A stretch of 64,000 bases of DNA, taken from contig NHCB01000014.1 of assembly GCA_002167745.1 (NCBI GenBank), positions 27,456 to 91,455 of the forward strand. Direction: 5' to 3'. Origin of the DNA: Betaproteobacteria bacterium TMED22 (GTDB taxonomy: Bacteria; Pseudomonadota; Gammaproteobacteria; Burkholderiales; Eutrophovitaceae). This document shows positions 29,588 through 37,497 of this stretch, one piece after another (within the stretch, counting starts at the first letter, position 1; each line of letters opens with the position of its first letter). The position numbers were made by a program, and so were the translations under genes. Under the pieces are notes generated by a model. The model was not told the DNA's origin. It was given only the letters and a program-made list of their open reading frames with translations, and made no database searches.

Positions 29588-31320
29588 ACGGGTCCAGGCA
29601 AAGTTTCCTGTTTTGCCTCCTGCTCAATGACAAAGTCATCGGGATCAATGCCTAATATCGTTAAAGCTTCTTCCATGATCTTTCGAAACACTGGGGCCGC
29701 TACGATACTCGCGTAATATGAACCCAGGCTTGGCTCGTCAACCATAACCGCCACGATAAGCCGAGGATTAGAAACTGGAGCAATGCCCACGAATGAAGAA
29801 CGATACTTACCACGAGCGTAAGAGCCTCCAAAGGCAACTTTCGCAGTACCAGTCTTACCAGCCACTCGATAACCCGGAACAGCGGCATTGAACCCCGTAC
29901 CTTTCTCATTAGTCACCGTCTCAAGCATTTTAAGTACCGCTCGCGCGGTATCCTTTGAAATAACGCGCTCGCCCTCTACCGCCTGTGTGCGTCTCTCAAA
30001 AGTAACTGGTATCAACACGCCATCTCGAGCAAAAATACTGTACGCACGGGCCAATTGGAGAAGGCTCGCAGACACACCCATTCCATAAGAGATAGTCGCC
30101 TGATCAATTTCTCTCCATTTTTCCGGAGGTCTCAAACTACCTGAAGCCCCTCCGGGGAACCGCAGTTTCGGGGTCTTGCCAAAGCCGGACTTTGATAAAA
30201 CCCTCCATAAGTCGCGGGGTGCCATCTTTTGTGCGATTTTCACGGTTCCGACATTTGAAGACCTCTGGATAACCTGAGCCACAGTTAACAAACTATCATC
30301 CTCGGGATGATCATCCTTTATCGTTCGACCACCGATACGCAACCGACCATCCTCAATATCAATTGGTGTTTTTGGTGTTACAAATTTACCCTCTAGAGCA
30401 GCTGCGATAGTAAAAGGCTTCAACGTAGACCCAGGTTCAAACTGATCGATAATCGCACGATTGCGAAGTAAATCTGGAGTGAAAGATGAGCGATTATTCG
30501 GGTTATAACTTGGCCAGTTTGCGAGCGCTAAAATTTCTCCGGTTATGGTATCCAAAACAACAACACTCGCGGACTTTGCTTCGTACTCTAGTGCTACGTT
30601 TTTTGCCTCGGAAAACGCTAAATATTGGAGGTTACGGTCGATTGATAGTGACAATTGAGTTCCATTCGCAGCCTCCCTAATAGTAGCCACTTCCTCGATC
30701 ACTTGATTCTTATTATTTTTATTGATTCTACGACTACCGGACCTACCAGCAAGAGTCTCCTGATATGAATACTCCAAGCCTTCTTGCCCTTTCTGATCAC
30801 GATTTGTAAAGCCGACCAAATGGGCCGTAGCCTCTCCATTCGGATAGTATCTTTTATATTCCGTCTCTAAGGATATTCCCGGCACCTTTAGGGATATTAC
30901 TTGTTGGGCTAAATTTGGTGCAATTTGCCTTTTCAAATAAACAAATGTTTTCTTTTTACTTAAACGTCGTTTTATAAAATCAACGTCAAGATCCAATAAT
31001 TCAGAGAGTCTGACTAACTTTTCTGGCGCGACACTTCCAAATTCAATTTGCTCAGGATTAGCAGTGACTGTCTCAACGGCTGTGCTAATAGCTAAGGTCT
31101 CGCCATTTCGGTCAGTTATTAAGCCGCGAGTCGCAATCAGTTCTTTTGTTCTTGAATATCTTTTCTCCGCCTCAGCTTGCAAGAAATCTTTGTTGACGCT
31201 CTGACAATAAAGAGCCCGCGCGGCCAAAGCCATAAAACCTATGAACATCAGCGTTACCAGAAGTCGTGCTCTCCAAACTGGCAGTCGAATGGTCAATACT
31301 GAATGGGGTTTAGACGTCAT
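29584..31320 (-). CDS. ftsI: Septal peptidoglycan transpeptidase FtsI (PBP3)
   Basis: Class B penicillin-binding protein that cross-links septal peptidoglycan with FtsW. It has 578 residues. One N-terminal membrane helix (LLVTLMFIGFMALAARALY) is followed by the pedestal domain and the transpeptidase domain. The active site has STLK in FEPGSTLKPFTIA near 300, the SSN triad in QRSSNVGTVKIA near 355, and KTG in AGKTGTAKVAFGG near 490. Between ftsL and murE as usual. Confidence 0.97.
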   Translation of the reverse strand: MTSKPHSVLTIRLPVWRARLLVTLMFIGFMALAARALYCQSVNKDFLQAEAEKRYSRTKELIATRGLITDRNGETLAISTAVETVTANPEQIEFGSVAPEKLVRLSELLDLDVDFIKRRLSKKKTFVYLKRQIAPNLAQQVISLKVPGISLETEYKRYYPNGEATAHLVGFTNRDQKGQEGLEYSYQETLAGRSGSRRINKNNKNQVIEEVATIREAANGTQLSLSIDRNLQYLAFSEAKNVALEYEAKSASVVVLDTITGEILALANWPSYNPNNRSSFTPDLLRNRAIIDQFEPGSTLKPFTIAAALEGKFVTPKTPIDIEDGRLRIGGRTIKDDHPEDDSLLTVAQVIQRSSNVGTVKIAQKMAPRDLWRVLSKSGFGKTPKLRFPGGASGSLRPPEKWREIDQATISYGMGVSASLLQLARAYSIFARDGVLIPVTFERRTQAVEGERVISKDTARAVLKMLETVTNEKGTGFNAAVPGYRVAGKTGTAKVAFGGSYARGKYRSSFVGIAPVSNPRLIVAVMVDEPSLGSYYASIVAAPVFRKIMEEALTILGIDPDDFVIEQEAKQETLPGPV

Positions 31321-31595
31321 TGCTTAGTAAGCGCGGGAGGGGAAGGAAGCAAAATTATGTCCTCTGATGTGGGGTACTTCATATTGAGTTTCTGTGCTGC
31401 TAATCGCTCTATTCTCGACGGGCTTGTGAGTGTGGCTTTTTCAGTTACTAAGTTTGTATGGTGCCTGTCGATTTTTAATGCCTTATTTCTCTCCAATTCG
31501 ATCTCATTAACCAGCTTTCTGGTGTCATGTCTAACGGTAACTAATGATATAGCCGATGTGATTAACAATATAAAAAGCACTAGACTTATTTTCAC
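31317..31595 (-). CDS. ftsL: Cell division protein FtsL
   Basis: Small bitopic divisome protein that forms FtsQLB and activates FtsWI. It has about 92 residues: one membrane helix (SLVLFILLITSAISLVTV), then a short coiled-coil (TRKLVNEIELERNKALKI) and a C-terminal part with RIERLAAQKLNMKYP. The GTG chosen overlaps the rsmH stop and has AGAGG eight bases upstream; a GTG three codons earlier is also open but lacks a Shine-Dalgarno. Confidence 0.92.
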   Translation of the reverse strand: MKISLVLFILLITSAISLVTVRHDTRKLVNEIELERNKALKIDRHHTNLVTEKATLTSPSRIERLAAQKLNMKYPTSEDIILLPSPPALTKQ

Positions 31596-32503
31596 GAGAC
31601 ACACCTCTCGGCTACTCTTAGAATCGCACTTCGTGAGCGCGGATTTTTCTCGATTTCAGCTGGGCTCGGCCGTACCGCCTTTCCAATCGATTTAAATAAT
31701 GTTTTAGGCAGATCAATTTGTCGGATAGGCAACCGATCCGGCACATTCGAACGTGACTCCCTGACAATAAAGTGCTTCACCATTCGATCTTCCAAGGAGT
31801 GAAAACTGATGATTACCAAGCGCGCACCGCCTAATAAAATGGAAGCCACCTGGCCCAAGAAGGCTTCTAAATCTTCCAATTCTCGATTAAGGTAAATACG
31901 AATAGCTTGAAACGTTTTGGTTGCTGGATTTTTTGTAGAGTGGAATCTTTTAGGTATCGCCTTTTCTACCAACTGACTAAGTTGACTTGTCGTGCTTATC
32001 CTCTCCATCGTCCGGGCGGTTACAATGGATCTCGCAATTCGCGGCGCGAATCTTTCCTCTCCGTAGACCTTAAGAACTCTTGCCAATTCTGATTGAGGTA
32101 CGGAGTTAAGCCATGCCTCTGCAGTTGAGCCGGAATTAGTGTCCATCCTCATATCTAATGGTCCGTCATGCGAAAAACTAAATCCGCGAACAGCGGAGTC
32201 AAGCTGAGGCGATGAGACTCCCAAGTCTAGTAAGACCCCATCCACATGAGATACCCCGATCTTATTTAAGATCGTTTTAACGTCACTAAAGGTACCGTGA
32301 AAAATTTTAAAATTATCCGACTCAAGTTTTTTACCCTCAATAATAGCCTGTGGATCTTTGTCGATAGCGACTAACAAACCCCGACTATTCAAACGCTTGA
32401 GCACCTCTTTAGCATGACCGCCTCTGCCAAAGGTACCGTCCAGGTATATGCCATCGGGTTTTATACTTAGAGCATCTACGGCTTCATGCAACAAAACCGG
32501 CAT
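31592..32503 (-). CDS. rsmH: 16S rRNA (cytosine1402-N4)-methyltransferase RsmH
   Basis: SAM-dependent enzyme that methylates N4 of C1402 in the ribosomal P site, formerly MraW. It has 303 residues from the chosen ATG. IYLDGTFGRGGHAKEVL near residue 18 is the SAM loop, VDGVLLDLGVSSPQLDSA near 90 and FHSLEDRMVKHFI near 240. The frame is open for another 62 codons upstream, overlapping mraZ, but no family member has that extension. ATG at MPVLLHEAVDAL is the best fit, although its Shine-Dalgarno is weak. Confidence 0.94.
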   Translation of the reverse strand: MPVLLHEAVDALSIKPDGIYLDGTFGRGGHAKEVLKRLNSRGLLVAIDKDPQAIIEGKKLESDNFKIFHGTFSDVKTILNKIGVSHVDGVLLDLGVSSPQLDSAVRGFSFSHDGPLDMRMDTNSGSTAEAWLNSVPQSELARVLKVYGEERFAPRIARSIVTARTMERISTTSQLSQLVEKAIPKRFHSTKNPATKTFQAIRIYLNRELEDLEAFLGQVASILLGGARLVIISFHSLEDRMVKHFIVRESRSNVPDRLPIRQIDLPKTLFKSIGKAVRPSPAEIEKNPRSRSAILRVAERCVS

Positions 32504-32543
32504 ATGAGACCGCAAGCAAGCATCAACTATTTTGTGTTGATCG

Positions 32544-32987
32544 TCAGAGCGCAAAATCTTCCATCCCAGGCGGAGGACTAGTTGGTCCCTCATCGAACTG
32601 AGAAATTTGCTGTTCCCAGGAGGACTCACTCCATAACTCGAAATGGCTACCTTGCCCAACGAGCATGATTCTCTTCTCCAAACCCGCAAAGTGCCGTTGC
32701 GAAGTCGATATCAGCACCCTTCCAGAGTTATCAAGCTCCATTTCCTCGGCAAATCCGACCAACAAGCGTTTCCATAAACTTAACTTGGGATCGAAACTTG
32801 GAAAAGTCATGATTTGCGCTCTTATAGGAGCCCAGGCTTCAGAAGGATATATTAGTAAACAGCGATGCGGATGAGAAGTAAGTACTAACTTTTTTTCGGG
32901 GCCAGAAGTTATCGCCTCCCGATGTTTAGTCGGAATAGCCAAGCGCCCTTTGGCATCCAGGTTAATCCCTACAACCCCTTGAAACAT
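32544..32987 (-). CDS. mraZ: Transcriptional regulator MraZ
   Basis: AbrB-like DNA-binding protein that in E. coli represses its own dcw promoter. It has 147 residues with two MraZ repeats: the first opens FQGVVGINLDAKGRLAIPTKHRE, the second carries MELDNSGRVLISTSQR. It is the first gene of the dcw cluster. GTGGG-type repeats with 10-bp phasing lie just upstream, fitting autoregulation. The Shine-Dalgarno GGGGTGAG precedes the ATG. Confidence 0.96.
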   Translation of the reverse strand: MFQGVVGINLDAKGRLAIPTKHREAITSGPEKKLVLTSHPHRCLLIYPSEAWAPIRAQIMTFPSFDPKLSLWKRLLVGFAEEMELDNSGRVLISTSQRHFAGLEKRIMLVGQGSHFELWSESSWEQQISQFDEGPTSPPPGMEDFAL

Positions 32988-33018
32988 AAACTCACCCCAG
33001 CTTGATAGAGCAGTAGCT

Positions 33019-33054
33019 CCCCTATTTCCCCCACTTTTTGCTACATTTACCCAC
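33019..33054 (-). promoter_or_regulatory. MraZ-binding repeat array upstream of mraZ
   Basis: Minus-strand blocks GTGGGT, GTGGGG and TAGGGG occur at offsets 0, 20 and 30 bases; the 10-base slot between is a degenerate GTAGCA. E. coli MraZ is known to bind TGGGN repeats separated by five bases, which is the same 10-bp phasing. The array starts at the end of the predicted -10 box, where a bound repressor would block initiation. Confidence 0.7.
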
Positions 33055-33081
33055 TGTAGGCGAAAAATCGAAACGGGTCAA
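33053..33081 (-). promoter_or_regulatory. Probable Pmra promoter of the dcw cluster
   Basis: TTGACC (-35, five of six consensus bases) is followed after exactly 17 bases by TACAGT (-10, four of six). It lies between rnpB and mraZ, about 65 bases upstream of the mraZ ATG, and overlaps the first MraZ repeat. Confidence 0.65.
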
Positions 33082-33163
33082 GTAACTAAACTAATAAAAA
33101 CCAATACTTAGGACATACGTTTACAACGCAGCAATCTGCTTTAAGACAAAAACTATAAAGTTT

Positions 33164-33529
33164 GGAAGTCGGTCTATAAGCCGGGTTCTGTCTTTCGACT
33201 GAAAGTCGAGAGGCAATCATTCATCTGGATCAAAAGTTACCCTTTGATTCTAGCGACCTACCCGAGGGCAACGCGAGCAACGTCTAAGCCCTCCTATTTG
33301 GTCTTGCTCCGGGTGGGGTTTACACTGCCAACCCTGTTGCCAAGGCCGCGGTGAGCTCTTACCTCACCTTTTCACCCTTACCTCGAATCTTTCGATCAAG
33401 GCGGTACGCTTTCTGTTGCACTATCCATCGTCTCACAACGTCCGGTCGTTAACCGGCACCCCGCTCTTTGGAGCCCGGACTTTCCTCTACAAATCCAAAG
33501 ATCATGCAGCGATTACCCGACCGACTTCC
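33164..33529 (-). ncRNA. rnpB: RNase P RNA (M1 RNA)
   Basis: Catalytic RNA that trims tRNA 5' leaders. The ends pair as helix P1: GGAAGTCGGTC at the 5' end against GACCGACTTCC at the 3' end. The conserved 3' region ACAGAACCCGGCTTATAGACC is present, as are GAGGAAAGTCCGGGCTCC near the 5' end and the AGGGTGAAAAGGTGAGGTAAGAGC block. The length, about 366 bases, fits the bacterial type A RNA. The ends are inferred from P1 pairing. It lies between mraZ and pyrC; several gammaproteobacteria carry rnpB upstream of mraZ. Confidence 0.95.
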
Positions 33530-33535
33530 GTCAAT

Positions 33536-33546
33536 ACTATACTATA
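33536..33546 (-). promoter_or_regulatory. Candidate -10 boxes of rnpB
   Basis: Two overlapping TATAGT hexamers are read on the minus strand (five of six consensus bases each). The proximal one ends six bases before the inferred 5' end of rnpB, the correct distance. No clear -35 is visible. The site lies just downstream of the pyrC stop codon. Confidence 0.55.
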
Positions 33547-33575
33547 AAAATCAATATCTTAATTGAAACGAATGA

Positions 33576-34610
33576 TTAGGTCTCAATACTCCAACCTAGC
33601 GTCTGACCAGACCTAAATGGAACAATAGCACCGCCAGAGTATGGATACGTAAGCGGAATCGCTTGTTCTTTACGCACAAGTTTGATGGAATCTGTATTTA
33701 AATCTAATTCATAAAACCTTGCCCCAAACGTAGACGCAAAATTTTCTAATTTATCCATTGCTCCTACAGAATCAAAAGCTTCCGCATAACACTCGATGGC
33801 GGCATGAGCTGTATACACTCCAGCGCACCCACAAGAGGCCTCTTTCGTATGCCTTTCATGGGGAGCGCTATCGGTCCCCAAGAAATACTTAGGGCTACCG
33901 GAAACTGCGGCCCTTAAGAGCCCCAATCGGTGTTCCTCTCTTTTGAGGATAGGTAGGCAATAGTGGTGGGGTCGAATACCACCATCAAATAAATCCCCAC
34001 GGTTTAGTAATAGATGATGCGCAGTAATTGTGGCTGCAACTTTATCAGAGCACGAATTCACAAAATCAACGGAATCGCGGGTAGTTATATGCTCAAGAAC
34101 AATCTTAAGATCTGGAAATTCTTTAACCACGTGCGAAAGCACCGAATCTAAAAATACTTTCTCGCGGTCAAAAATATCGACATCCTTACCGGTAACCTCC
34201 CCATGAAGCAAGAGCGGGACACCGTAATTCATCATGGCCTCAAGAACGTTAAACCGACCCCGTAAGTCAGTTACTCCTGAGTCAGAATTAGTCGTAGCAC
34301 CTGCCGGGTAATACTTCACTCCATGGACAATACCTGACTCTTTAGCCAATAAAATTTCCGCAGGCGTCGTCCGATCGGTCAAATATAACGTCATCAACGG
34401 GTTAAACAGCTTACCATTGGGTATCGCTGCCATGATTCTTTTTCGGTAATCATTCGCCATCGCCGTCGACACAACAGGAGAACGAAGGTTTGGCATAACA
34501 ATCGCCCTACGAAACTGCGTTGATACATGTCCGACCGAAAGAGGCAACATCTCATCATCCCTGAGGTGGATATGGAAGTCATCTGGCTGACGAATTACTA
34601 GCTCATTCAT
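33576..34610 (-). CDS. pyrC: Dihydroorotase (type II)
   Basis: Zinc amidohydrolase of pyrimidine synthesis that cyclises carbamoyl-aspartate. It has 344 residues, the E. coli-type monofunctional form. HIHLRD near residue 14 gives two metal histidines, GVKYYPAGATTNSD near 98 holds the carboxylated lysine, LLHGEVTG and LEHITT carry the other histidines, and LGTDSAPHERHTKE near 240 the catalytic Asp. It lies between rsmI and rnpB on the same strand. Confidence 0.96.
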   Translation of the reverse strand: MNELVIRQPDDFHIHLRDDEMLPLSVGHVSTQFRRAIVMPNLRSPVVSTAMANDYRKRIMAAIPNGKLFNPLMTLYLTDRTTPAEILLAKESGIVHGVKYYPAGATTNSDSGVTDLRGRFNVLEAMMNYGVPLLLHGEVTGKDVDIFDREKVFLDSVLSHVVKEFPDLKIVLEHITTRDSVDFVNSCSDKVAATITAHHLLLNRGDLFDGGIRPHHYCLPILKREEHRLGLLRAAVSGSPKYFLGTDSAPHERHTKEASCGCAGVYTAHAAIECYAEAFDSVGAMDKLENFASTFGARFYELDLNTDSIKLVRKEQAIPLTYPYSGGAIVPFRSGQTLGWSIET

Positions 34611-34636
34611 GATTTTTTCGAAACGCCTTCAACATT

Positions 34637-35506
34637 TCATTCATTTTTAATATCCAACGCAATACGATAAATTGTTTTGCGAGAAGTATCAGTATATTTT
34701 GTAACGATATCAACCGCCTGCCTCAAAGGTAACGACACCAACAGTTCACGCAACAATTGGTTTACATTAGCTGGAATCTGCTCTGGAGTGTCCAATTCGA
34801 CTGGTAAAAATAAAACAAGGACAAACTCACCTCTTGATTGGTATACCCCCGATGCAACCCATTCTAAAGCCTCTCGAATAGAAAATGAAACTGTCTCTTC
34901 ATTAGCTTTCGTAAGTTCACGACCGATGAATATCTGTAAATCCTCACCCAAACTTAGTGCTATATCGCTCAAGCTATCTTTAATTCGATGCGGACTCTCG
35001 AATAAAATTACCGGGATATCATAGGTTTTAAGACTCAGCAAGAATTGCTTTCTCTCTCCAGCTTTAGGAGGCAAAAAACCCCTAAATACGAAGCCTTTTT
35101 GATTCAAGCCGCTAACAGATACGGTAGCCGCAAGTGCGCTTGCCCCTGGGATTGGCTCTACGCGATATCCAGCATCACGAGACTTCGAAACTAAAATCGC
35201 ACCGGGATCAGAGATCCCAGGCGTTCCTGCATCCGAAACAAGCGCGACTGAATTACCCTCAGACAATAATTGTATGATGCCGTCAGAGGATGCGACTTCA
35301 TTATGTTCTCGATGAGAAATCAACCGACTTTGAATATTCAGTTGAGATAACAAGCCTTTGGTAACGCGAGTATCTTCCGCAGCAATAACGTCTACCGAGC
35401 TAAGAATCTTAATCGCCCGGAGCGTTATGTCACCCATATTTCCAATAGGGGTAGCAACAACATAAAGTGTAGCTGGTCTCACCCCATTGCCGGTTTCATC
35501 GCTCAT
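34637..35506 (-). CDS. rsmI: 16S rRNA (cytidine1402-2'-O)-methyltransferase RsmI
   Basis: SAM-dependent tetrapyrrole-methylase-fold enzyme that 2'-O-methylates C1402, the same base modified by RsmH. It has 289 residues. YVVATPIGNMGDITLRAI near residue 15, AAEDTRVTKGLL near 38, SDAGTPGISDPG near 88 and PIPGASALAATVSVSG near 115 are clear. It diverges from gmhA across about 185 bases; lpoA and yraN, which separate these genes in E. coli and Pseudomonas, are absent. Confidence 0.96.
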   Translation of the reverse strand: MSDETGNGVRPATLYVVATPIGNMGDITLRAIKILSSVDVIAAEDTRVTKGLLSQLNIQSRLISHREHNEVASSDGIIQLLSEGNSVALVSDAGTPGISDPGAILVSKSRDAGYRVEPIPGASALAATVSVSGLNQKGFVFRGFLPPKAGERKQFLLSLKTYDIPVILFESPHRIKDSLSDIALSLGEDLQIFIGRELTKANEETVSFSIREALEWVASGVYQSRGEFVLVLFLPVELDTPEQIPANVNQLLRELLVSLPLRQAVDIVTKYTDTSRKTIYRIALDIKNE

Positions 35507-35690
35507 CGCTCATCGCTTTGGACGAGTGTAGTGCAACAATATGGCGAGACGAATTGAGTCATACTTACAATATATTTTATTACCAATACCGACATTATCC
35601 CAATAAAAAATACATTGTCAGTTAAAATGACGTGATAAACAAACAACACTCACAATTCAACATCGAATTATGAAGGGTATCGTTAATTAA

Positions 35691-36290
35691 ATGAGTCTTG
35701 AAGCAAGAATTACATCCCACTTTATGAATAGCATTCGGACCAAGCAGGAATCCCAAGCGGCGTTGCTTGATCCCCTCACCAAGGCTATTAAACTGATGTC
35801 TAAATCTTTAGTGGCAAAGCATAAGATAATGACATGCGGAAATGGTGGCTCCGCAGCAGATGCACAACATTTTTCTGCTGAATTATTAAATCGATTCGAA
35901 CGCGAACGTAGCCCACTCGCCGCCCTTGCATTGACAACAGACACCTCGACATTAACGTCCATCGGAAATGACTATCATTTTAATGACGTTTTCTCGAAAC
36001 AAGTCATGGGCTTAGGCAAACCCGGCGATGTCCTCTTAGCGATATCAACAAGCGGAAACTCCGAAAATGTTCTCGCGGCCATAAATGCGGCGCATGAACT
36101 AAAAATGCACGTAGTTGCTTTGACTGGCAAAAGGGGGGGACGAGTGACACAAACATTGGCAGAAAAGGACGTTCACGTATGCGTCCCGAGCGAGCAGACA
36201 GCGAGAATTCAAGAAATACACTTATTGTGTTTGCACTGTTTATGTGATGGAATTGATTCACTTATCTTAGGAGACGAACAGAATGTATAA
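35691..36290 (+). CDS. gmhA: SIS-domain phosphoheptose isomerase (GmhA/DiaA type)
   Basis: A 199-residue single SIS-domain protein. CGNGGSAADAQHFSAEL near residue 50 binds the sugar phosphate, LAISTSGNSENVLAAI near 115 is the second loop, and ARIQEIHLLCLHCLCD near 180 has the late His. GmhA converts sedoheptulose 7-phosphate to heptose 7-phosphate for LPS. Its paralogue DiaA regulates DnaA, sits in the same genomic position in E. coli and is hard to separate by sequence. The nearby hldC favours GmhA. Confidence 0.85.
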   Translation: MSLEARITSHFMNSIRTKQESQAALLDPLTKAIKLMSKSLVAKHKIMTCGNGGSAADAQHFSAELLNRFERERSPLAALALTTDTSTLTSIGNDYHFNDVFSKQVMGLGKPGDVLLAISTSGNSENVLAAINAAHELKMHVVALTGKRGGRVTQTLAEKDVHVCVPSEQTARIQEIHLLCLHCLCDGIDSLILGDEQNV

Positions 36291-36858
36291 ATCAGCGATT
36301 TCAATGGTTCTTATAGTTTCACTCTCAGGTTTACTTCAAGGCTGTTTGGGTCCGGCAGTTGTGTCTGCAGGTATTGGAGCGACAATGATGGCTGAGGATC
36401 CAAGGACTGCTGGGACGATTGTTGATGATCGAATTATTGTTAGCAAATTGTCATCAAGAATTAAGGATAAATACCCAGACCAGGCAAAGATTCATGTCAC
36501 GTCATACAATAATGTTGTTCTTCTTACAGGACAGGTGACAGCAGAGGCCATCAGAGATGATCTACAACTAATGGTCCTTGAAACTCAATCTGTACGGGAT
36601 TTTAAAGATGAAACTATGGTTCGAGAATTTAGCACATTTCGTGAATTCACCAAAGACGGCGCTATCAAAACTCAAGTAGTCAGTCTGTTAACCCGGAGTA
36701 AGGATGTACGCATTGTTAGAGTCAGCACTACTGTAGAAGCCGGCACCGTGTATCTAATGGGCTTGGTAACTCGGGATGAGGGCGAAACAGCGGCTCAAAT
36801 TGCAGCTTCAGTAAAAAATGTGTCGAAAGTTGTGAAAATTTTTGAATACGTCGACTAA
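36283..36858 (+). CDS. dolP: BON-domain outer-membrane lipoprotein (DolP/YraP-like)
   Basis: A 191-residue lipoprotein with signal peptide and lipobox LLQGC near residue 21. Two BON domains follow: about 45-115 (DDRIIVSKLSSRIKDK, NNVVLLTGQVTAE) and 120-190 (DGAIKTQVVSLLTRSKD, TVYLMGLVTRDEGETA). DolP of E. coli helps outer-membrane integrity and septal amidase activation at division sites. It overlaps gmhA by eight bases, the same order as in Pseudomonas and E. coli. Confidence 0.9.
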   Translation: MYKSAISMVLIVSLSGLLQGCLGPAVVSAGIGATMMAEDPRTAGTIVDDRIIVSKLSSRIKDKYPDQAKIHVTSYNNVVLLTGQVTAEAIRDDLQLMVLETQSVRDFKDETMVREFSTFREFTKDGAIKTQVVSLLTRSKDVRIVRVSTTVEAGTVYLMGLVTRDEGETAAQIAASVKNVSKVVKIFEYVD

Positions 36859-36884
36859 TTATGAGTCAGGTCGAACTTGAGCGT

Positions 36885-36917
36885 CCTAACCAGATACAAC
36901 TCCTAACGTGATACAAC
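36885..36917 (+). repeat. Tandem direct repeat CCTAACnnGATACAAC
   Basis: Two copies of a 16-base unit, CCTAACCAGATACAAC and CCTAACGTGATACAAC (14 of 16 identical), are separated by one base between dolP and hldC. A GTTAGG just after could pair with the second CCTAAC to form a 6-bp stem. The role is unknown; this could be a protein-binding site for the hldC-yej transcription unit. Confidence 0.55.
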
Positions 36918-36934
36918 AAAGTTAGGCACTACAG

Positions 36935-36975
36935 GTTCTCGAGCCGATTTGTAACGCTAAGATCGACTCGGGAAC
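36935..36975 (+). other. Imperfect hairpin upstream of hldC
   Basis: GTTCTCGAG pairs with CTCGGGAAC (nine pairs, one G-U), with an inner CGAT/ATCG stem after one mismatch and a 13-base loop. No U-run follows, so it is not a standard terminator. It lies about 50 bases before hldC and could be a leader structure or an mRNA-end structure of gmhA-dolP. Confidence 0.4.
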
Positions 36976-37024
36976 TTAAGTTAGCATTCATACACCAATT
37001 GGGTCGTGTTCAATCGGTAACGCC

Positions 37025-37492
37025 ATGCGAAATAAATATATACTTCCCAACGAGCTCGAAACAAGGCTGCAAGGTGCACCCCGACCATTGGTGTTTACCA
37101 ACGGTGTTTTTGACATACTTCATCGGGGCCATATAACGTATCTTGCCCAAGCAAAAGCACAGGGAGCCTACCTCGTCGTTGCATTAAATACCGATAGCTC
37201 CGTAAAGAGGTTGGGGAAAGGCGCAGACAGGCCGATTAACAACACGGACGACCGAATCGCAGTCATAGGTGCTTTAGAAAGTGTCGACGCAGTTACAAGC
37301 TTTACGGAAGACACTCCTTTGAGTCTCATCATGCAGATTAAGCCTGATATTTTGGTGAAAGGCGGAGACTGGACAGAAGATAAAATAGTTGGAAGCCTTG
37401 AAGCGAAACATTGGGGTGGAAAAACGATGTCCATTCCATTTCAATTTGAGACTTCCACCAGCAACACAATCGAACGCATACGCAAAAGATAA
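37025..37492 (+). CDS. hldC: D-glycero-beta-D-manno-heptose 1-phosphate adenylyltransferase
   Basis: A 155-residue stand-alone nucleotidyltransferase domain (RfaE domain II), making ADP-heptose from heptose 1-phosphate and ATP for LPS. FTNGVFDILHRGHITYL near residue 25 carries the HxGH site, LGKGADRPINNTDDRIAVIGAL follows near 65, and the late VKGGDWTEDKIVG and ETSTSNTIERIRK match the family. It lacks the kinase half of HldE. yejA starts five bases after its stop, so it probably leads the yej operon. Confidence 0.93.
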   Translation: MRNKYILPNELETRLQGAPRPLVFTNGVFDILHRGHITYLAQAKAQGAYLVVALNTDSSVKRLGKGADRPINNTDDRIAVIGALESVDAVTSFTEDTPLSLIMQIKPDILVKGGDWTEDKIVGSLEAKHWGGKTMSIPFQFETSTSNTIERIRKR

Positions 37493-37497
37493 GAGAA

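Noticed and set aside
32504..32689. Upstream in-frame extension of rsmH by 62 codons across mraZ
   Set aside because: The extension overlaps mraZ out of frame and has no family counterpart.
35691..36290. DiaA (DnaA initiator-associating protein) rather than GmhA
   Set aside because: Not excluded, but the nearby hldC gene and the late His-containing ARIQEIHLL segment favour phosphoheptose isomerase.
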